Part shown: positions 24,901 through 36,774 of the stretch, one piece after another | How the letters are laid out: each line of letters opens with the position of its first letter | Numbering within the stretch: the stretch's first letter is position 1 | Source: Owenia fusiformis | Taxonomy: Eukaryota; Annelida; Polychaeta; Sabellida; Oweniidae | Reading direction: 5' to 3' | DNA length: 60,000 nt | Assembly: GCA_903813345.2 (NCBI GenBank) | Contig: CAIIXF020000009.1 | Location: forward strand, 30,480,740 to 30,540,739 | Position numbers and translations under genes: made by a program | The notes under the pieces: generated by a model | What the model saw: the letters and a program-made list of their open reading frames with translations, nothing else | Told to the model about the DNA's origin: nothing | Database searches by the model: none

Positions 24901-27900
24901 TAAGTTCCGTTATCATTCGCAATGTACGAAAAAAATTGCATATTAAAATGTTGAACATGACTTTGAATTGAATATTTTATATTGGAGACCGTTCGGCTCC
25001 CTTGGGCAAAACGCGCTTGGGTTTCAAACAATCCACCACATGGTTCACAATGCCATCATTTTACACGGTACAATCGGGAGAGGGTTGTCAAACACAAGTA
25101 CTATCTTCACCCAAACCTAGGCCATGGTGGGGCTGTCTAGGGTACATATGACCTGTTCCCTCTACGTGTACCACGCAACGATATTATTTATCAAGTGGTT
25201 GTCATTAATGTACTTTGTATATATATGGTTCGAGGATATGGGTAAAGTAATGAACCACCACTGGACAACAAGGTCAAGAATCCAGTGAATTATGACAGTA
25301 AACTGACAGTCAGTAGCTATTATTGTCATGTGCATGGATAACCAGTGCCAATCTAAGTGTTCTTTATGTCATTTACTTGCATAAATATTTCGGGATTGCA
25401 AAAGTTCAGGCTAATGAAATTACTAACCAATCGTTTAAAGGCCTTTGGAAGCGTGTCAAATAAACCAGGGTGATATCAAGCACATTTATTGGTATTTTAT
25501 TCCCATGCTACTATATCTATGGCTGCTAAATCACCAGAATTGCTTAGATAAGGTAAATCTATTAGCACCGTTATATTATAAGGAGCACTGGCATCATTTC
25601 CAATACCAAATATATCAAATGTTACTTTAAAGTATGGCTTAACATTTAATTTGTAATAACAAATTATATTTTCACATTACACAGCTGTTTGAAAATGAAG
25701 TTTTAATTCTGCCAGTTGATCATTTTTAAAAAGACTACGATTTCCACTTTTCGATTGTATGAATTCTAGTCAGCGCTGTATCTTTTATATTTCCTCCCAC
25801 ATCTCTCGCAAACGGCAGATAAGAGGGACTCTGGTATACCAGAATGTTTGAGACTATCTTCCTCCATTTTCGCGAGGAATTCATTTCTGAGCCCCATTCA
25901 TGCCTTAACATTTAATGTTTTGTAAAAACAAATTATATTTTCACATTATACACAGCTGTTTGAAAATGAAGTTTTAATTCTTCCAGTGGATCATTTTTAA
26001 AAAGACTACGATTTCCACTNNNNNNNNNNNNNNNNNNNNNNNNNNNNNNNNNNNNNNNNNNNNNNNNNNNNNNNNNNNNNNNNNNNNNNNNNNNNNNNNN
26101 NNNNNNNNNNNNNNNNNNNNNNNNNNNNNNNNNNNNNNNNNNNNNNNNNNNNNNNNNNNNNNNNNNNNNNNNNNNNNNNNNNNNNNNNNNNNNNNNNNNN
26201 NNNNNNNNNNNNNNNNNNNNNNNNNNNNNNNNNNNNNNNNNNNNNNNNNNNNNNNNNNNNNNNNNNNNNNNNNNNNNNNNNNNNNNNNNNNNNNNNNNNN
26301 NNNNNNNNNNNNNNNNNNNNNNNNNNNNNNNNNNNNNNNNNNNNNNNNNNNNNNNNNNNNNNNNNNNNNNNNNNNNNNNNNNNNNNNNNNNNNNNNNNNN
26401 NNNNNNNNNNNNNNNNNNNNNNNNNNNNNNNNNNNNNNNNNNNNNNNNNNNNNNNNNNNNNNNNNNNNNNNNNNNNNNNNNNNNNNNNNNNNNNNNNNNN
26501 NNNNNNNNNNNNNNNNNNNTGTATCATGTAATACAAACAACTTTGCCATCTTTCAATGACATTGATAAAAACTTGATATATAAAGCTTGACAGATCGAAA
26601 ATATTTTTTTGATAATTTATTGTAAGCTTTGATGTGGTCCATTTAAGCTGTTATTGGTGTCAAATGAAAGATAAGGTTCTTATCAATACATTGGACATAC
26701 AGTATGAAATTTAAATGTAAGTCTTTATTTTGCCCAAAAATGTTTAAAATTCCCAAAGTGGGCCTTTAACAAAGAAGATCATAAATTATGACACGATACA
26801 TGTCGTATAGTACAAAGAGGAAGTAAATTTCTAGTTTTGATATTTCAAAAAACAAGAAGCTATAAAAAAGATGTGTTTTATTTTTCAGTGATTTTTGCTC
26901 TAAAAGGCCTAGCCTAAACAATTTTTTGGGAAATTACTACTCAAAAGTTATGAAGTCCGAAATCTTCAACCTTTGATTTCGCTATTTCAGCTAAGATGTA
27001 ATTGTAACAATGTGGAAATAGTTAAAAAGATTAAAGTTAAGATTTTGATCAGGTTACCATGGCAACCTTATCTCAAAATCAATTTATGATATCGCTATAA
27101 AGTTTTGGAATTGTATGACTTGTGTAATTCAACAAGATTCTGAAAAAATGACAGGGATATATGATAAAATCACAAAATGAGAGCATTTTTATCAGAATAT
27201 ATGGATCGACCTTGTATAGTGTTCAATCTAAATCTCTGTCCCATACCCTTTTCAGTTTCAAGTTTGTCATTGAAATATCTTTGGGAATACATCACATATT
27301 CCATAATAGATCTAATATTCAAAAAGTCAACCTAGTGTTAAATTATATCACTAAGGAGATATTTGGTTGAAACTAAATTACCTTTCAAATATATTCAAAT
27401 TGTGACGTGCAACAAAATTACAATGATTTTACAATCAACTTAGGACCCTTCTGTAAGTAGACATCTAAAAAGCATAATTAAAAGTCAGCCTAAAATTGTA
27501 TTCTGAATAAGGTCATTGAGCATGATGTTAAATAAAGAGGTAACATTTAAAATTACCCATCTATAGTCTGACAATAGAGAATTGTAATTTTTTAAAGGAA
27601 TAAGAAGAGAGTGAGGGTAAAATGTTGGAAGCAATATTTTCAAAAATTATAGCAATGTTTTACAATCCTTATTTTGTTTCAGTGAAAAAATTGACATATT
27701 TGGTCAAAAATAGAAGTCATTGACGATTTTAGATGAAATAAAGTGAGAACTGGTAGACTCTTTTTTTTAGAAAAAAGCATAATCATGACAAATCTTTCGA
27801 AACGAATTCTCTCCTAACTCACTTATTATCTTATTCCGTGGTAAAGGAAGCGAGTCATCAACCAATAGCTGCCATGTTATTAGGTTGCTCTTGCTTAGTA

Positions 27901-30900
27901 TTGTTCACAAAAACATATTAATAAAAAATCTCCTACCCAGCCAACTAGCACGCTCCGAATTGAAATGGGGGCACTTTGAGTTTGTTTCCTTTTTAACAGG
28001 CTGTACCGTCAATTCCCTGACTATGTTCTGTCTAGCAGTCTTTCTATTAATTTTTTACTTTACACTTGAATGTGTTTACAGGAACAGTATATGACTGTCA
28101 TTCCCAAAATCATCTTCCAATATCAATGCCTTCCCATCTGCCCCGTTACTCAATCTACTTTGTGTTGTGTTTTGCAGGGTGGCGATTTGGAGCTGCAATG
28201 TGTAAAATTACTCCATTTGTGCAAGGTGTGGTTGTCTGTGCATCTGTAAATACCCTCGGTGCTATAGCATTGGACAGGTGAGGCCTTGTACACGGTGGGC
28301 CAATAAAAATTGGAACAATTTTCTATTTATTTAATTGCCTTTTTATTGCACTTCAATCCACAAAAATTCAGATAATGATCAAATGATTATTAGTGAAAAT
28401 ATTAAAGGTAAAAATATGCATTTAAAATGTATAATTATTTTTGACTTGTTATGGACATGATCTATACTGCGTGTGTCATGAAAAATTTCCACTTTTTCTG
28501 CTGGGGACATTACTGCTGAAAATACAGTCTCTATCATACCATACAACATGTTACACTTTAAATTGTCTCAACACAATTTCAATCAAGTACATATATGTTG
28601 TTATCTCCAGGAGAAGCGAAACATGTCTCCCATGAATAATATAACTTATTAAAATAATAAATGACCAACTTTTCAAAACTGGCACAATATGTCTCAGAAT
28701 CATTTAAGCCATGTATGACCGTTGGTGTAGGACATGTTCAGGAAACCCTTGCGTTGAGTAATAATGGAGCCAGTTAAGGCAATGAAACCCTTGAATTGCA
28801 ATTACTATATATAACGCACACTCTTTTGACCCTAAGTATCATTAATTAATTAATAAGTTTATTGGTCTCTTTAACATCTAATGTACATCGAGATATAAGT
28901 CCAATAAAGCATAAATTAATACTAAGATATATTTTGGATATCTAACAATGTTGTGTTAAAAATTGGCCCCAGTTGATGAGGGTTAAATTTTTTCATTTTC
29001 CTACTTCAAAAGATATTGGCGTTTGAACTTCCCCATTGACTACCATTAAAACGGCTATCAATGTGGGTTTACTAAAGTGTCCTTTTCTAAAAAATTGGAA
29101 CTGTGGAATTTTCTAATATTGCAGATTTCTATAGCTAATATATTGATTTAAAAAATCAAACAGGTATATTTCTAAAACTTTCTTATTTCTGATATATTTA
29201 GCCGTTAGCAACTATAAAAACCTTGAATATTGAGCCCCCATGTTAATTTTATCAATCTCCAAAGACCCCCTGCAGAACAGTTTTAGAGTAATAATGCCCA
29301 TTCTAGTATGTTACAATAACATGATTATCTTCAAAAAAGAAGGGTTAACGTTTTTTCTTCATGTTCATCAAAAATATATGTATTAATGATACTTATATTA
29401 AAAATGGTGCTTTATATATAGCAAATGCAATTGAACAGCTAATTGACCACATTATAATAATCCAGATGCGAGTAGAAATAATCTTGATTTACGTCATTAA
29501 AAATTCAAACTTCAGTCAAAGTAATATCATATTTGAAATCTACATGTAAAATTACATCTAGTAATGTGGTTTTAAAAAGTGTTTATTAACTTTGAAAAAT
29601 TAATTTTCTTTGAAAATGTGACTTCTAGCTCGGGGAGATTCCCCATAGACCCCATGCTATAAAATCACAAAAAATGAAATATCTTTTCTTTTAGTGGACA
29701 GATAATATTTTGCTTTACTGGATATATTTTCATTAGTATAAGTATCAGACACATACAGGTTATATGAAAATTGAGCCACTTAAATTGATAATATTCAAGT
29801 TTAAGGGAACTTTCTTATATACCTGCCATGCTAATTGACCCGAATCAGCCACCTGGTGGTGAAACTGGTAACTACCTACTCGCATTTGGGTAATTGAATG
29901 TTGAGCTTGTATATTCATATTTATATACAAGCTGTTGACAATGAATTGTTTTACAATTTCATAAAGTATTCTATATAATACATGACTAACAAAAAGTTAC
30001 AATGGATGGAAAAAATGTTCCAGTTTTTGGGCCCACCCTGTATTTTATGTAAATTTTCCAGTTTGTCATCATTGCTCATAGGTGGATCCCACGATATAGA
30101 GACTGGTCCAACAATGACTGTAACTGGCTACTATACATGCTCTAGTTTACACAAATAGCTGGATATGCTGTGTGTAAATAGATGATAGGCATCTTACTAT
30201 GAATAAATAATATCAGTGATAGGACCCCTGTCATTACAAGACCCTGTTGTTAAAAGAGCAGACCCGTAGCCAGGGGGGGGGGGGCGGAGGGATCGGCCAG
30301 AAATTCTTTCAAAATCGTGCAGTTTTTCACCATTCTGAGCACTTTTCGCATAATTCTTTGCCAAAAACTGTCAAAAGCCCCTCCCCCTGCTTGGCAAAAG
30401 CTCCCCCTTGGTAATACCGCTCCCCAGGGAAATCCTGACTATGGGCCTGGAGAGATAGAGGGGGAGTCCAGGATCTTGAAGCAAGATTACCTATTGAACG
30501 ACATGACTCTATTACTATTTGCATTCTCACATAGCGTAAAATACTTAACTGGAAGACATTCAATTTGTTTTATTTAAGCTAAGATGACATACATTTAGCG
30601 CTCATATTTCTCATCAGTCAATAAACGTTTGAAGCGTTGCAAGAAAGCACAACTTATCTTGCTTATCAGTCAGTTTATGGTTATGTAATATTCATGAAAT
30701 CTATTTTTCCAGATATCTGGCGATTTGTTTCACCATGGAATACACGATTACGAGAAGAATTGCTAAATTTATTATCCTTTGGATATGGGTGTTCTCGGTG
30801 TGTCTTATGACTCCATGGGCGATATTTTATAGACAGACGACATATAGTAAAACGCCTGTCCAAACATTGTTCATATGCACACAACATTGGCCGGAACAAT

Positions 30901-31496
30901 ACCAAGAAAGACATTATTTTCTAGGTGCGATATTTCTTGGGTGTTACGCTATTCCCCTTGTTCTTATAGCAGCGTTCTACACTTTAATCGCTATAAGAGT
31001 ATGGACTCGAGATGCTCCAGGAATCTCAAAATGTTCAGGGATCATTTACGAATCAAAAATGAAAGTACTGAAAATGTTATTTGCTGTAGTGCTTGTATTC
31101 ACTCTATCATGGTTGCCATTGTATACAATACAGCTATATTTCTATTATGGGGAGACTATGCCCCCTGCACTAAAGCATACCATGCATACAATCGTGTTTC
31201 CTATAGTGCAGTGGCTAGGGTCATCTAACACAAGCGTTAATCCAATCATATATTGCATGTATTCCAAAAAATATAGAAAGGGCTTTAAGAAAGTTATGAA
31301 GTTATATTGTTTGAAGAAAAACAACCACGAAACGCATGATAGTCCGATTTTCAATTACTCCAGTACTCATATAAATCACCGGGTGCTCAACAGAACTACG
31401 ATCAAGAGAGTTAGCACCATGAAGACATGCAGTTTCAAACGCTTTAGCACATTCAAGAAAAATGGAGAGGCTAATGCAAAACCTGAACATGTTTGA
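15980..31496 (+). CDS. rhodopsin-class neuropeptide receptor, SIFamide/NPFF-receptor-like, three exons
   Basis: Coding exons are 15980-16424, 28178-28277 and 30713-31496, with phases 1 and 2 and 442 residues. This is a seven-helix G-protein-coupled receptor of the plasma membrane. The extracellular N-terminus has N-glycosylation sites (NAS, NFT, NGT, NIS). Visible marks are GNLLV (TM1), NLSVADLL (TM2), the TM3 Cys in [12 protein letters not shown] split by intron 2, TPWA after TM4, FTLSWLPLY (TM6), QWLGSSN...NPIIY (TM7) and a KKYRKGF helix 8 with a Cys that could be palmitoylated. QWLGSSN with TPWA and W-x-FG-x-x-x-C resembles SIFamide, NPFF and related RFamide-type receptors; the ligand is not proven. 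The ATG at 15980 is the first in frame. A long first intron (11.75 kb) holds transposons and a gap. Confidence 0.9.
17045..17215 (+). repeat. dispersed repeat, copy 2 (GTCACCACCA family)
   Basis: GTCACCACCACAAGTGG, a run of CGGTTGGTGCTCGGCGTTCGG-like triplets and GTGACATTTTGTATGTCAATGC link this copy to 2366-2450, 2575-2843 and 36775-36860. It lies in intron 1 of the peptide-receptor gene. Confidence 0.7.
17416..17650. mobile_element. MITE family C, 235-bp near-perfect hairpin
   Basis: The left arm, AGAGATTTCGCAACTCA...TTATTATTCC...GATTACGTCATCATTTATTG, is repeated in reverse complement on the right, ending GAGTTGCGAAATCTCT, with only a few mismatches and a short loop near 17535. A second, expanded copy is at 53391-53892. 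It is non-coding and lies in intron 1 of the peptide receptor. Confidence 0.88.
18240..21630. other. intron 1 stretch with no supported feature
   Basis: This AT-rich intronic sequence has short open frames (18022-18596, 19394-19630, 20236-20674) that lack domain marks, splice logic or codon structure. A small direct duplication of about 20 bp (GAGAGAGACAGTAAGAG) lies at 18858-18896. I see nothing else. Confidence 0.5.
21633..23898. mobile_element. TIR element family D carrying a nested LINE
   Basis: The ends are inverted copies: CACTCCCCTCCATAAGTTTG on the left and its complement, finishing GGAGGGGAGTG, on the right, both bordered by TA. Inner arms also pair: TTGAATTTTTATTTACTTAACC with GGTTAAGTAAATAAAAATTC, and 22225-22345 with 23685-23815. 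A compact copy at 52264-52528 lacks the interior. A related segment (21795-21955) recurs in inverse orientation at 26525-26700. It is non-autonomous as far as visible; TA borders suggest a Tc1/mariner-type origin, which is inference. Confidence 0.75.
22618..23591 (+). mobile_element. 5'-truncated L1/Tx1-like LINE with target-site duplication
   Basis: The last part of a reverse-transcriptase protein is read: [24 protein letters not shown], then the C-terminal zinc motif [18 protein letters not shown] (C-x2-C-x7-H-x4-C). The reading frame ends at 23371. An upstream frame carrying [10 protein letters not shown] joins only through a frameshift near 22650, so the copy is dead. The 3' end is an A-rich tail. 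The 15-bp direct repeat AAAGTTAGCAAATTC flanks it at 22603-22617 and 23592-23606, the mark of target-primed insertion. It sits inside TIR element D. Confidence 0.9.
25638..26019. repeat. two copies of a ~115-bp segment, period 266, abutting the gap
   Basis: CTTAACATTTAAT...TTTTTAAAAAGACTACGATTTCCACT occurs at 25638-25757 and again at 25904-26019, where the assembly stops in Ns. This is either a true tandem repeat that defeated assembly or two haplotype copies placed side by side. Confidence 0.85.
26020..26519. other. assembly gap (500 N)
   Basis: The run of exactly 500 unknown bases is a round number typical of scaffolding, so the real length is unknown. It lies in intron 1 of the peptide-receptor gene. 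Open frames reported across it are meaningless. Confidence 0.99.
26525..26720 (-). repeat. inverted copy of part of element D
   Basis: The reverse complement carries CCAATGTATTGATAAGAACC, CTTTCATTTGACACCAAT, AAAAAATATTTTCGATCTGTC and GTCATTGAAAGATGGCAAAG. These match 21795-21955 in order. The match begins right after the gap, so the full copy may extend into it. Confidence 0.75.
28291..30040. mobile_element. 1.75-kb mariner-like TIR element in receptor intron 2
   Basis: It opens CACGGTGGGCCAATAAAAATT and closes AATGTTCCAGTTTTTGGGCC then CACCCTG, inverted relative to each other over about 35 bp, and is bordered by TA on both sides (28289-28290 and 30041-30042). These ends and the TA duplication fit Tc1/mariner-type non-autonomous elements. 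No transposase frame is seen. It contains a copy of dispersed repeat B (29475-29897). The left end lies 13 bp from the exon 2 splice donor. Confidence 0.75.
29475..29897 (+). repeat. dispersed repeat B, copy 2
   Basis: It matches 13218-13560, for example TTTGAAATCTACATGTAAAA and CCACCTGGTGGTGAAAC, and has an extra 90-base insertion near 29560-29660 containing CTCGGGGAGATTCCCC. It is nested in the mariner-like element. Confidence 0.75.
30261..30460. repeat. CCCGTAGCCAGGGGG repeat fragment
   Basis: ACCCGTAGCCAGGGGGGGGG is the same start as at 6017. Related sequence is at 34135-34265 in the other orientation. Poly-G length differs between copies. It is an interspersed repeat in receptor intron 2. 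Confidence 0.6.
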
Positions 31497-31593
31497 TTAA
31501 TCCTGCAAAATGTAAATTGTAATTTATATTCAAAGAACACTGGTATTAGGTTATAAAAATGTTAATCATTGTTTTAGATGTATTTTATTCTAT

Positions 31594-31599
31594 AATAAA
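31594..31599 (+). terminator. polyadenylation signal of peptide-receptor gene
   Basis: AATAAA lies 98 bases after the TGA stop (31494-31496). It is the first canonical hexamer downstream. Confidence 0.55.
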
Positions 31600-32230
31600 T
31601 TTTGTATTACATCATATTATTGTTCTTTGGACATAAATTTTCTTTTAATAATGTTATAAGTACATCGAAGAAAAACGTCAAGCCCTTCACCTAATCTCAA
31701 CATATTTAGTCTAATCCTCTATATGTGTGTAAATTGTAACTGAATAAGAAATAGATTAAATATAACCGTATAATGTGCAATTTTGGTAGACTCTTTTGCG
31801 ATACGCGTTTATTGTCAAGAGTTGTATGACTTGCTTATCGAAATACACAGTCTTCTTGAACTGGGCAATCGTATCATCCTACGACTAGGCAAAGCCATAT
31901 AAATATTGCTAGGTATTTGTTGCTGACAATATCCAGCGTTTTAGTAATTATAACTGTTGCTGTATGCTGTAACAAAATGACAAACATCACTCGTAAAATG
32001 AGTACCATTATAATTTTAAGGTTAAATGTAAACAAAGCTAGTGAACATTTTATCGCAACCTTTGGAGCTATATTGTGATCAGTTTGCCTGGCGGATGGAA
32101 GATCGGGCGGTCAGTCGGTCGGTCGGATGGGCGTCCCGATAAATCTTGTCTACAGCTTTCCAGCCAAACCTTTTGAGGGATGCTGGAATTTTTAGGGATG
32201 TTTCTTCATACAAATGTCTAGAACTGATAA

Positions 32231-32620
32231 CCCTACTATCACACCAAACTAGTTCTCACTACTTTCTCGAAAACGGGCTTAAACTGTACACGAACGGATT
32301 TGACGTACTAAGAACCCACTAAGAACCGTTTGGGATCTGTTTACAAACTTCATGAAACTACTAGAACGAGTAGGTCCTCCAGAACTTAAAGCATGCTCAA
32401 CATTTTCTGGTGATCGTCAAAACGTTGCCGAATCGGTTTTAAACTGTGTGCGAACTGTATGAACGTATGTGAATGAGATGGACGTATTGGAGACTGTTAT
32501 GAACGAAGTAGCTAATTATTTAAGACACATTTCCCGACCACAGCCAGATTGAGCCCGCTTTACGACATTTTCGTAGGACTGGCAAGAACGGGTGAGAACT
32601 AGTTTGGTGTGATAGGGGGG
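32231..32620. mobile_element. 390-bp MITE with TAA duplication (PIF/Harbinger-like)
   Basis: The left end CCCTACTATCACACCAAACT and the right end AGTTTGGTGTGATAGGGGGG form inverted repeats of about 27 bp (through AGTTCTCAC). The trinucleotide TAA borders both sides (32228-32230, 32621-32623). A TWA target duplication is the mark of PIF/Harbinger elements; the assignment rests on that alone. There is no transposase frame. Confidence 0.7.
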
Positions 32621-33234
32621 TAAGCGGAAGAATATATCTGGATCGTAGCGTCTACACAGGACATGGGGCCTTTTGTCAGATTGTTGAGTTTTCATGACTT
32701 GGTATGGTCGAACAAACCGAATGTCCACAAGGAATTAGGAAAATTCGACGAAAACTATTATTTGGTCTTGTTGCCCAGCTGATCGGGAAAGAATCTTGTT
32801 TCCGACCCTCTTTCGCTTTTGGATGATTATGCAATTAAGCAGGGGAGTGGATTTGGACAAAATGGCAAATTTGAAATTTGAAGAGGCAATCAATTTAACT
32901 GAATGTAGGTCAAGGCAAAAATAATAGTTTATTTATTATATATGGCTATACGGAGTTCTGATTAGCTTGAATGGGAAATGTCAATTGACATTTACCGTTC
33001 GCAGTTATGAAGGAGAGAATACCATGGCATCCTGATATTAACCGGTGCTTTTGTGACGACCATTGTAATGATATACCAGGTACCTCTTGTGCACAGAGTG
33101 AAATAACAAAATCACTGAAGCACGGTTAAAGTCACAGAATAATTTGATAAAAGGAGCACTTGGTTTGTATTTTGCTCACCATATAATTACGGTGTGCGAT
33201 TGCAAAGTACGCTGTGTTGTATTAGTATCACTAT

Positions 33235-33748
33235 CACTGTTCCACAACTAGTTACTTTGACGGAACGTCAATGTAACAAAATGGAAGAACTTCCTGGCTA
33301 CGAGTTTTTTGTTTTCTCGATTTAAACCTACTTATAAGTCAAGTTGCAGATTATAATTTGGCACAAAGCTAGAAAATATAGTATAGTTTCTTTGATTTGG
33401 AATTTGTTTTATAAATGAAGTTGCAATTCATATAATATTATTTAGCCCCTCGCTTTTGTTACATTGACAAAAGTCCGTTATTTTACCAGTGTTACTTTGA
33501 CGACTTACGTCAATGTAACAAAAGCGATGGCCTAAATGCATGAATTATACAGCCTTATTTAATAATCAAATTCCAAACTGACAGCATTTATAAAAGCTAG
33601 GCTATATTGACTAACTTTGTGCCAAATGATAATCTGCAGCATGACTTAGACGTAAGTTTAAATCGAAAAAACAAAAGACTCGTGCCCAAGAAGTTCATCC
33701 ATTTTGTTACATTGACGTTCCGTCAAAGTAACTAGTTGCAGAACAGTG
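33235..33748. mobile_element. 514-bp foldback element family E, copy 1, with ACTAT duplication
   Basis: The ends CACTGTTCCACAACTAGTTA and TAACTAGTTGCAGAACAGTG are inverted; pairing continues inward over most of the element (ACTTTGACGGAACGTCAATG with its complement, and so on) to a centre near 33490. ACTAT flanks both sides (33230-33234 and 33749-33753). A diverged copy is at 41474-41913. Confidence 0.85.
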
Positions 33749-34134
33749 ACTATGGTATGATATTGTCTCTATCATAAATAGACTGAATTATTAAATCGAA
33801 TGGCCATGTTAAAGTTAATGCTTAGCAATAACAAAGGAACGCATGACATTAAATCATTGTCTTTTATTAACAACGATATTATTACAACTTAAATAGATAA
33901 GTAATAAATAACAGTATACTTTATATTGACAACTTGGGGTTCTGTATGCTATCTAATTCCAAGGTAAAGTTTAAGTAATTATGGCCATTGACAACGACAA
34001 ATTGATTAAAGTCCCCATATAGTTTAAACCACATCGGGTATTATAGTCTTACTAAATGTTATCAAAATGTGGTTGATTTTGAAGGAAAAAAAGTTTAGTT
34101 GCCACGCATGTGCATTGTTAACCAACAATTTACA

Positions 34135-34265
34135 CCAGTGCAACAATTTACACCAGGCCCAAAAAAGCCTTTAAAGGCCCTATGCCTTGAGGCCCTACAA
34201 AATTTTGAGGTCCCTAAAATGTTCGGGGCCCTATGTCCCCCTCCCTGGCTCCGCCAGTGCAAGGC
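34135..34265 (-). repeat. CCCGTAGCCAGG-type repeat fragment, inverted
   Basis: GGCCCTACAAAATTTTGAGG and CCCTCCCTGGCTCCGCC resemble, on the minus strand, the repeat units at 6017-7085. The short open frames here are repeat-derived. Confidence 0.5.
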
Positions 34266-34439
34266 CAGGGATAGTACAGGCTGTGGGATCCCACAATTGT
34301 TTCATGTCTTATTTTTTGAATATGACCACGTTTCAGCTGTGGTCTGGCATTTTTGCACTACTTTCGTTCCCCCAAATTTTGAAAAATATTATTTGTCAAT
34401 TCAAGCGACAGCTACTAATCTTTGAAGGCCACAGTGTAT

Positions 34440-36770
34440 AAACGCTAAAACTATTACTGGCGGTTGGTTCCAATCAGTGTTCGACTTGATGAAATCCAGC
34501 GTTTGCTTTATTACATTGCATTAGCCAAAACATCTCACTTATGTGATAATAAAGATAAAAATACATGATAGCAATATTGCGTTTGGGTGGGTTTTAATGT
34601 TGTTTTTATGTCAATCATAATCAGTCTGATTTGGAGCTCATTTTTATTTTGATTACATATTCATCAATTTTGAAATCTTACGGTCAATTTTATGAAAGTT
34701 AATTTCCATGCTTTTGTTTTGTATTTTCTACAATAGTTTGACATCCTATATAATTCAATCGTAGAGTATCGATCCATCCAAAACTTTATCATTATTCTTT
34801 CGTGTGACAGCAAGAATGAAGTTTCGATTTGTATTGAAAAATTTCTTATGGTTATGACTTCTGGAACAATCTGCAATAAAGAATTAGAGATCATTTATAG
34901 CACTTTATAGATACTTCAAAATACGTACGAAAATTTTAATTTCATTAGAGATAGCCTTAGTATATTCAACCCAGACATCACAAATCAAAAATAACATGAA
35001 ACCGACATTTCAGCTCATATATGATTTTATTTATTTACATTTTATTTGTTTTATAATTGCTCACATTGAGTGATTTATGGCAAAAAACTTTCCAAGCATG
35101 GCGTAATGTACAAGGGCAAATTTACGATAATTGATATTTTCAAAATCAGTTTTTTTACTGAAGCCAGTGCTGTATGTGATGATACCAGGTACATTTGATG
35201 TGCGCTATTTGAAAGTCATCTAGTGACTAGTGATGTATACTGAAAATATTGTTACCATTTCTCAAAAAAGCTTAAATGATGATTTTTTTGTCAAAAACAA
35301 AGTTTTGTTTTGTTTGTGGTGATACAAAATCCGGATTACAGTACATACAGAGCATCGATTGCATTGATATTTTTCATACTACATAAAAAATATGTTTGAC
35401 ATCAGGTCTTAAAAGGGCGATGTTAGATGTGTGTGCAATGAAATACTTTTTCTATGCATATACCATTTGTATCTTCCAACACATTGTTTAAATTAACATT
35501 GCTGGTGCATCATTTGTTTGAGATTTCGCCAGAAAGTGCCCTTCTGGGCTACCTCTTAAATGACAGACACTGAAAACATAAAGACATGAAAACATAACAT
35601 TATTTTTGTGGTGGACTTAGGTTCTGCTGTCCAATATTTTGTATCCTCCAAGCATTAAGATTTGATGAATGCACATAAATTATTTCGAACAGTTATTTTC
35701 AGAAATAAGACTAATCCAATGTAGTATTTAAATGATTGTTATATAGATTCTCAATTAATTCGATTTTTTTAGTAAATTGAATATGTAGAGTTTGAGGAGG
35801 ATACAAAACATATGGACATTATAAAACGTGTTAGTTTTGAATGAGTACGACATATCAAACAACCCCTTTTGAGAGATGGCGGGAAACATATTTTATTAAC
35901 CAGTTGGAAATCATCGACGGACTTGATGCATAATCTGTTTTGTTGTCCGAGTCTCCATAGCAACATTTGATTTTTGTCCCAAAAAAATCAACATTAAAGC
36001 TGTTTTTAAGAAATAATTTAAACATTATCCCATGCCAAGTAGAGTTTTAGGGAGATAAGCTGGTAAGATATATCCCGTATCCTGATTTTAAGGTTTCCAT
36101 ATCCAGAACCTCCATATCTCCCGCCATATCTCCCGCTTCGGTGCATATAAATGACTTTGCATATGAATGATTTGTTTATTTTTACACCTTGTACTATTGA
36201 AATGGCCATATGCCACTGAAAACTCAACTTGGTATAGGATAAAGCAGTTATGTACGGTCGGTTTGGATATAGGGTTCATCCCTCGTGAGATATGCAGATC
36301 TACCTTTGGTCCCTACGGTCCTTCGGGTAGATATGCATATCTCCCTCTGGATAAACCCAATATCCAAAACCTCCCGGTACATAACCCTTATATATTTTCA
36401 ATATATATTGCATGGTCATGGTAAACAGTTGTGTTGACAGCACAATAGCACATATATAGTGTCGTTGATCTTATACACATGGCGCAGGATGCGGTAGAAT
36501 AGCAGAATTCATGGAATTTAAAAATAAAAATCATCATGCTGAATAGTCAGTAATGGCATGGTTACAAAATATTGATGGATTATATTTTTAGGTACCTAAA
36601 TATAATATCTTAATATATGATCAATCTGGAGACAGCATTTGGTTCATTATTAGGAAGTTCACGTTTCTTTTGATCTGGTGTGTTTCCTTATCAGTCCAAC
36701 TCTATTATATAAACAAATCAATTAGTTCAGTTCTTTACTACTTAATCGGATTCACAATATAAATGTAAAC
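34440..36770. other. spacer with no supported gene
   Basis: This AT-rich spacer lies between the two convergent receptor genes. A locally unusual stretch at 36095-36390 is rich in CATATCTCCCG / AGATATGCA motifs. No gene, RNA or bounded repeat could be supported. Confidence 0.5.
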
Positions 36771-36774
36771 AGAC

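Noticed and set aside
25974-26549. Two minus-strand frames of more than 170 codons
   Set aside because: They consist almost wholly of unknown residues across the N gap.
34099-34441. 108- and 84-codon plus frames
   Set aside because: They overlap a GGCCC-rich interspersed repeat related to 6017-7085 and lack any domain.
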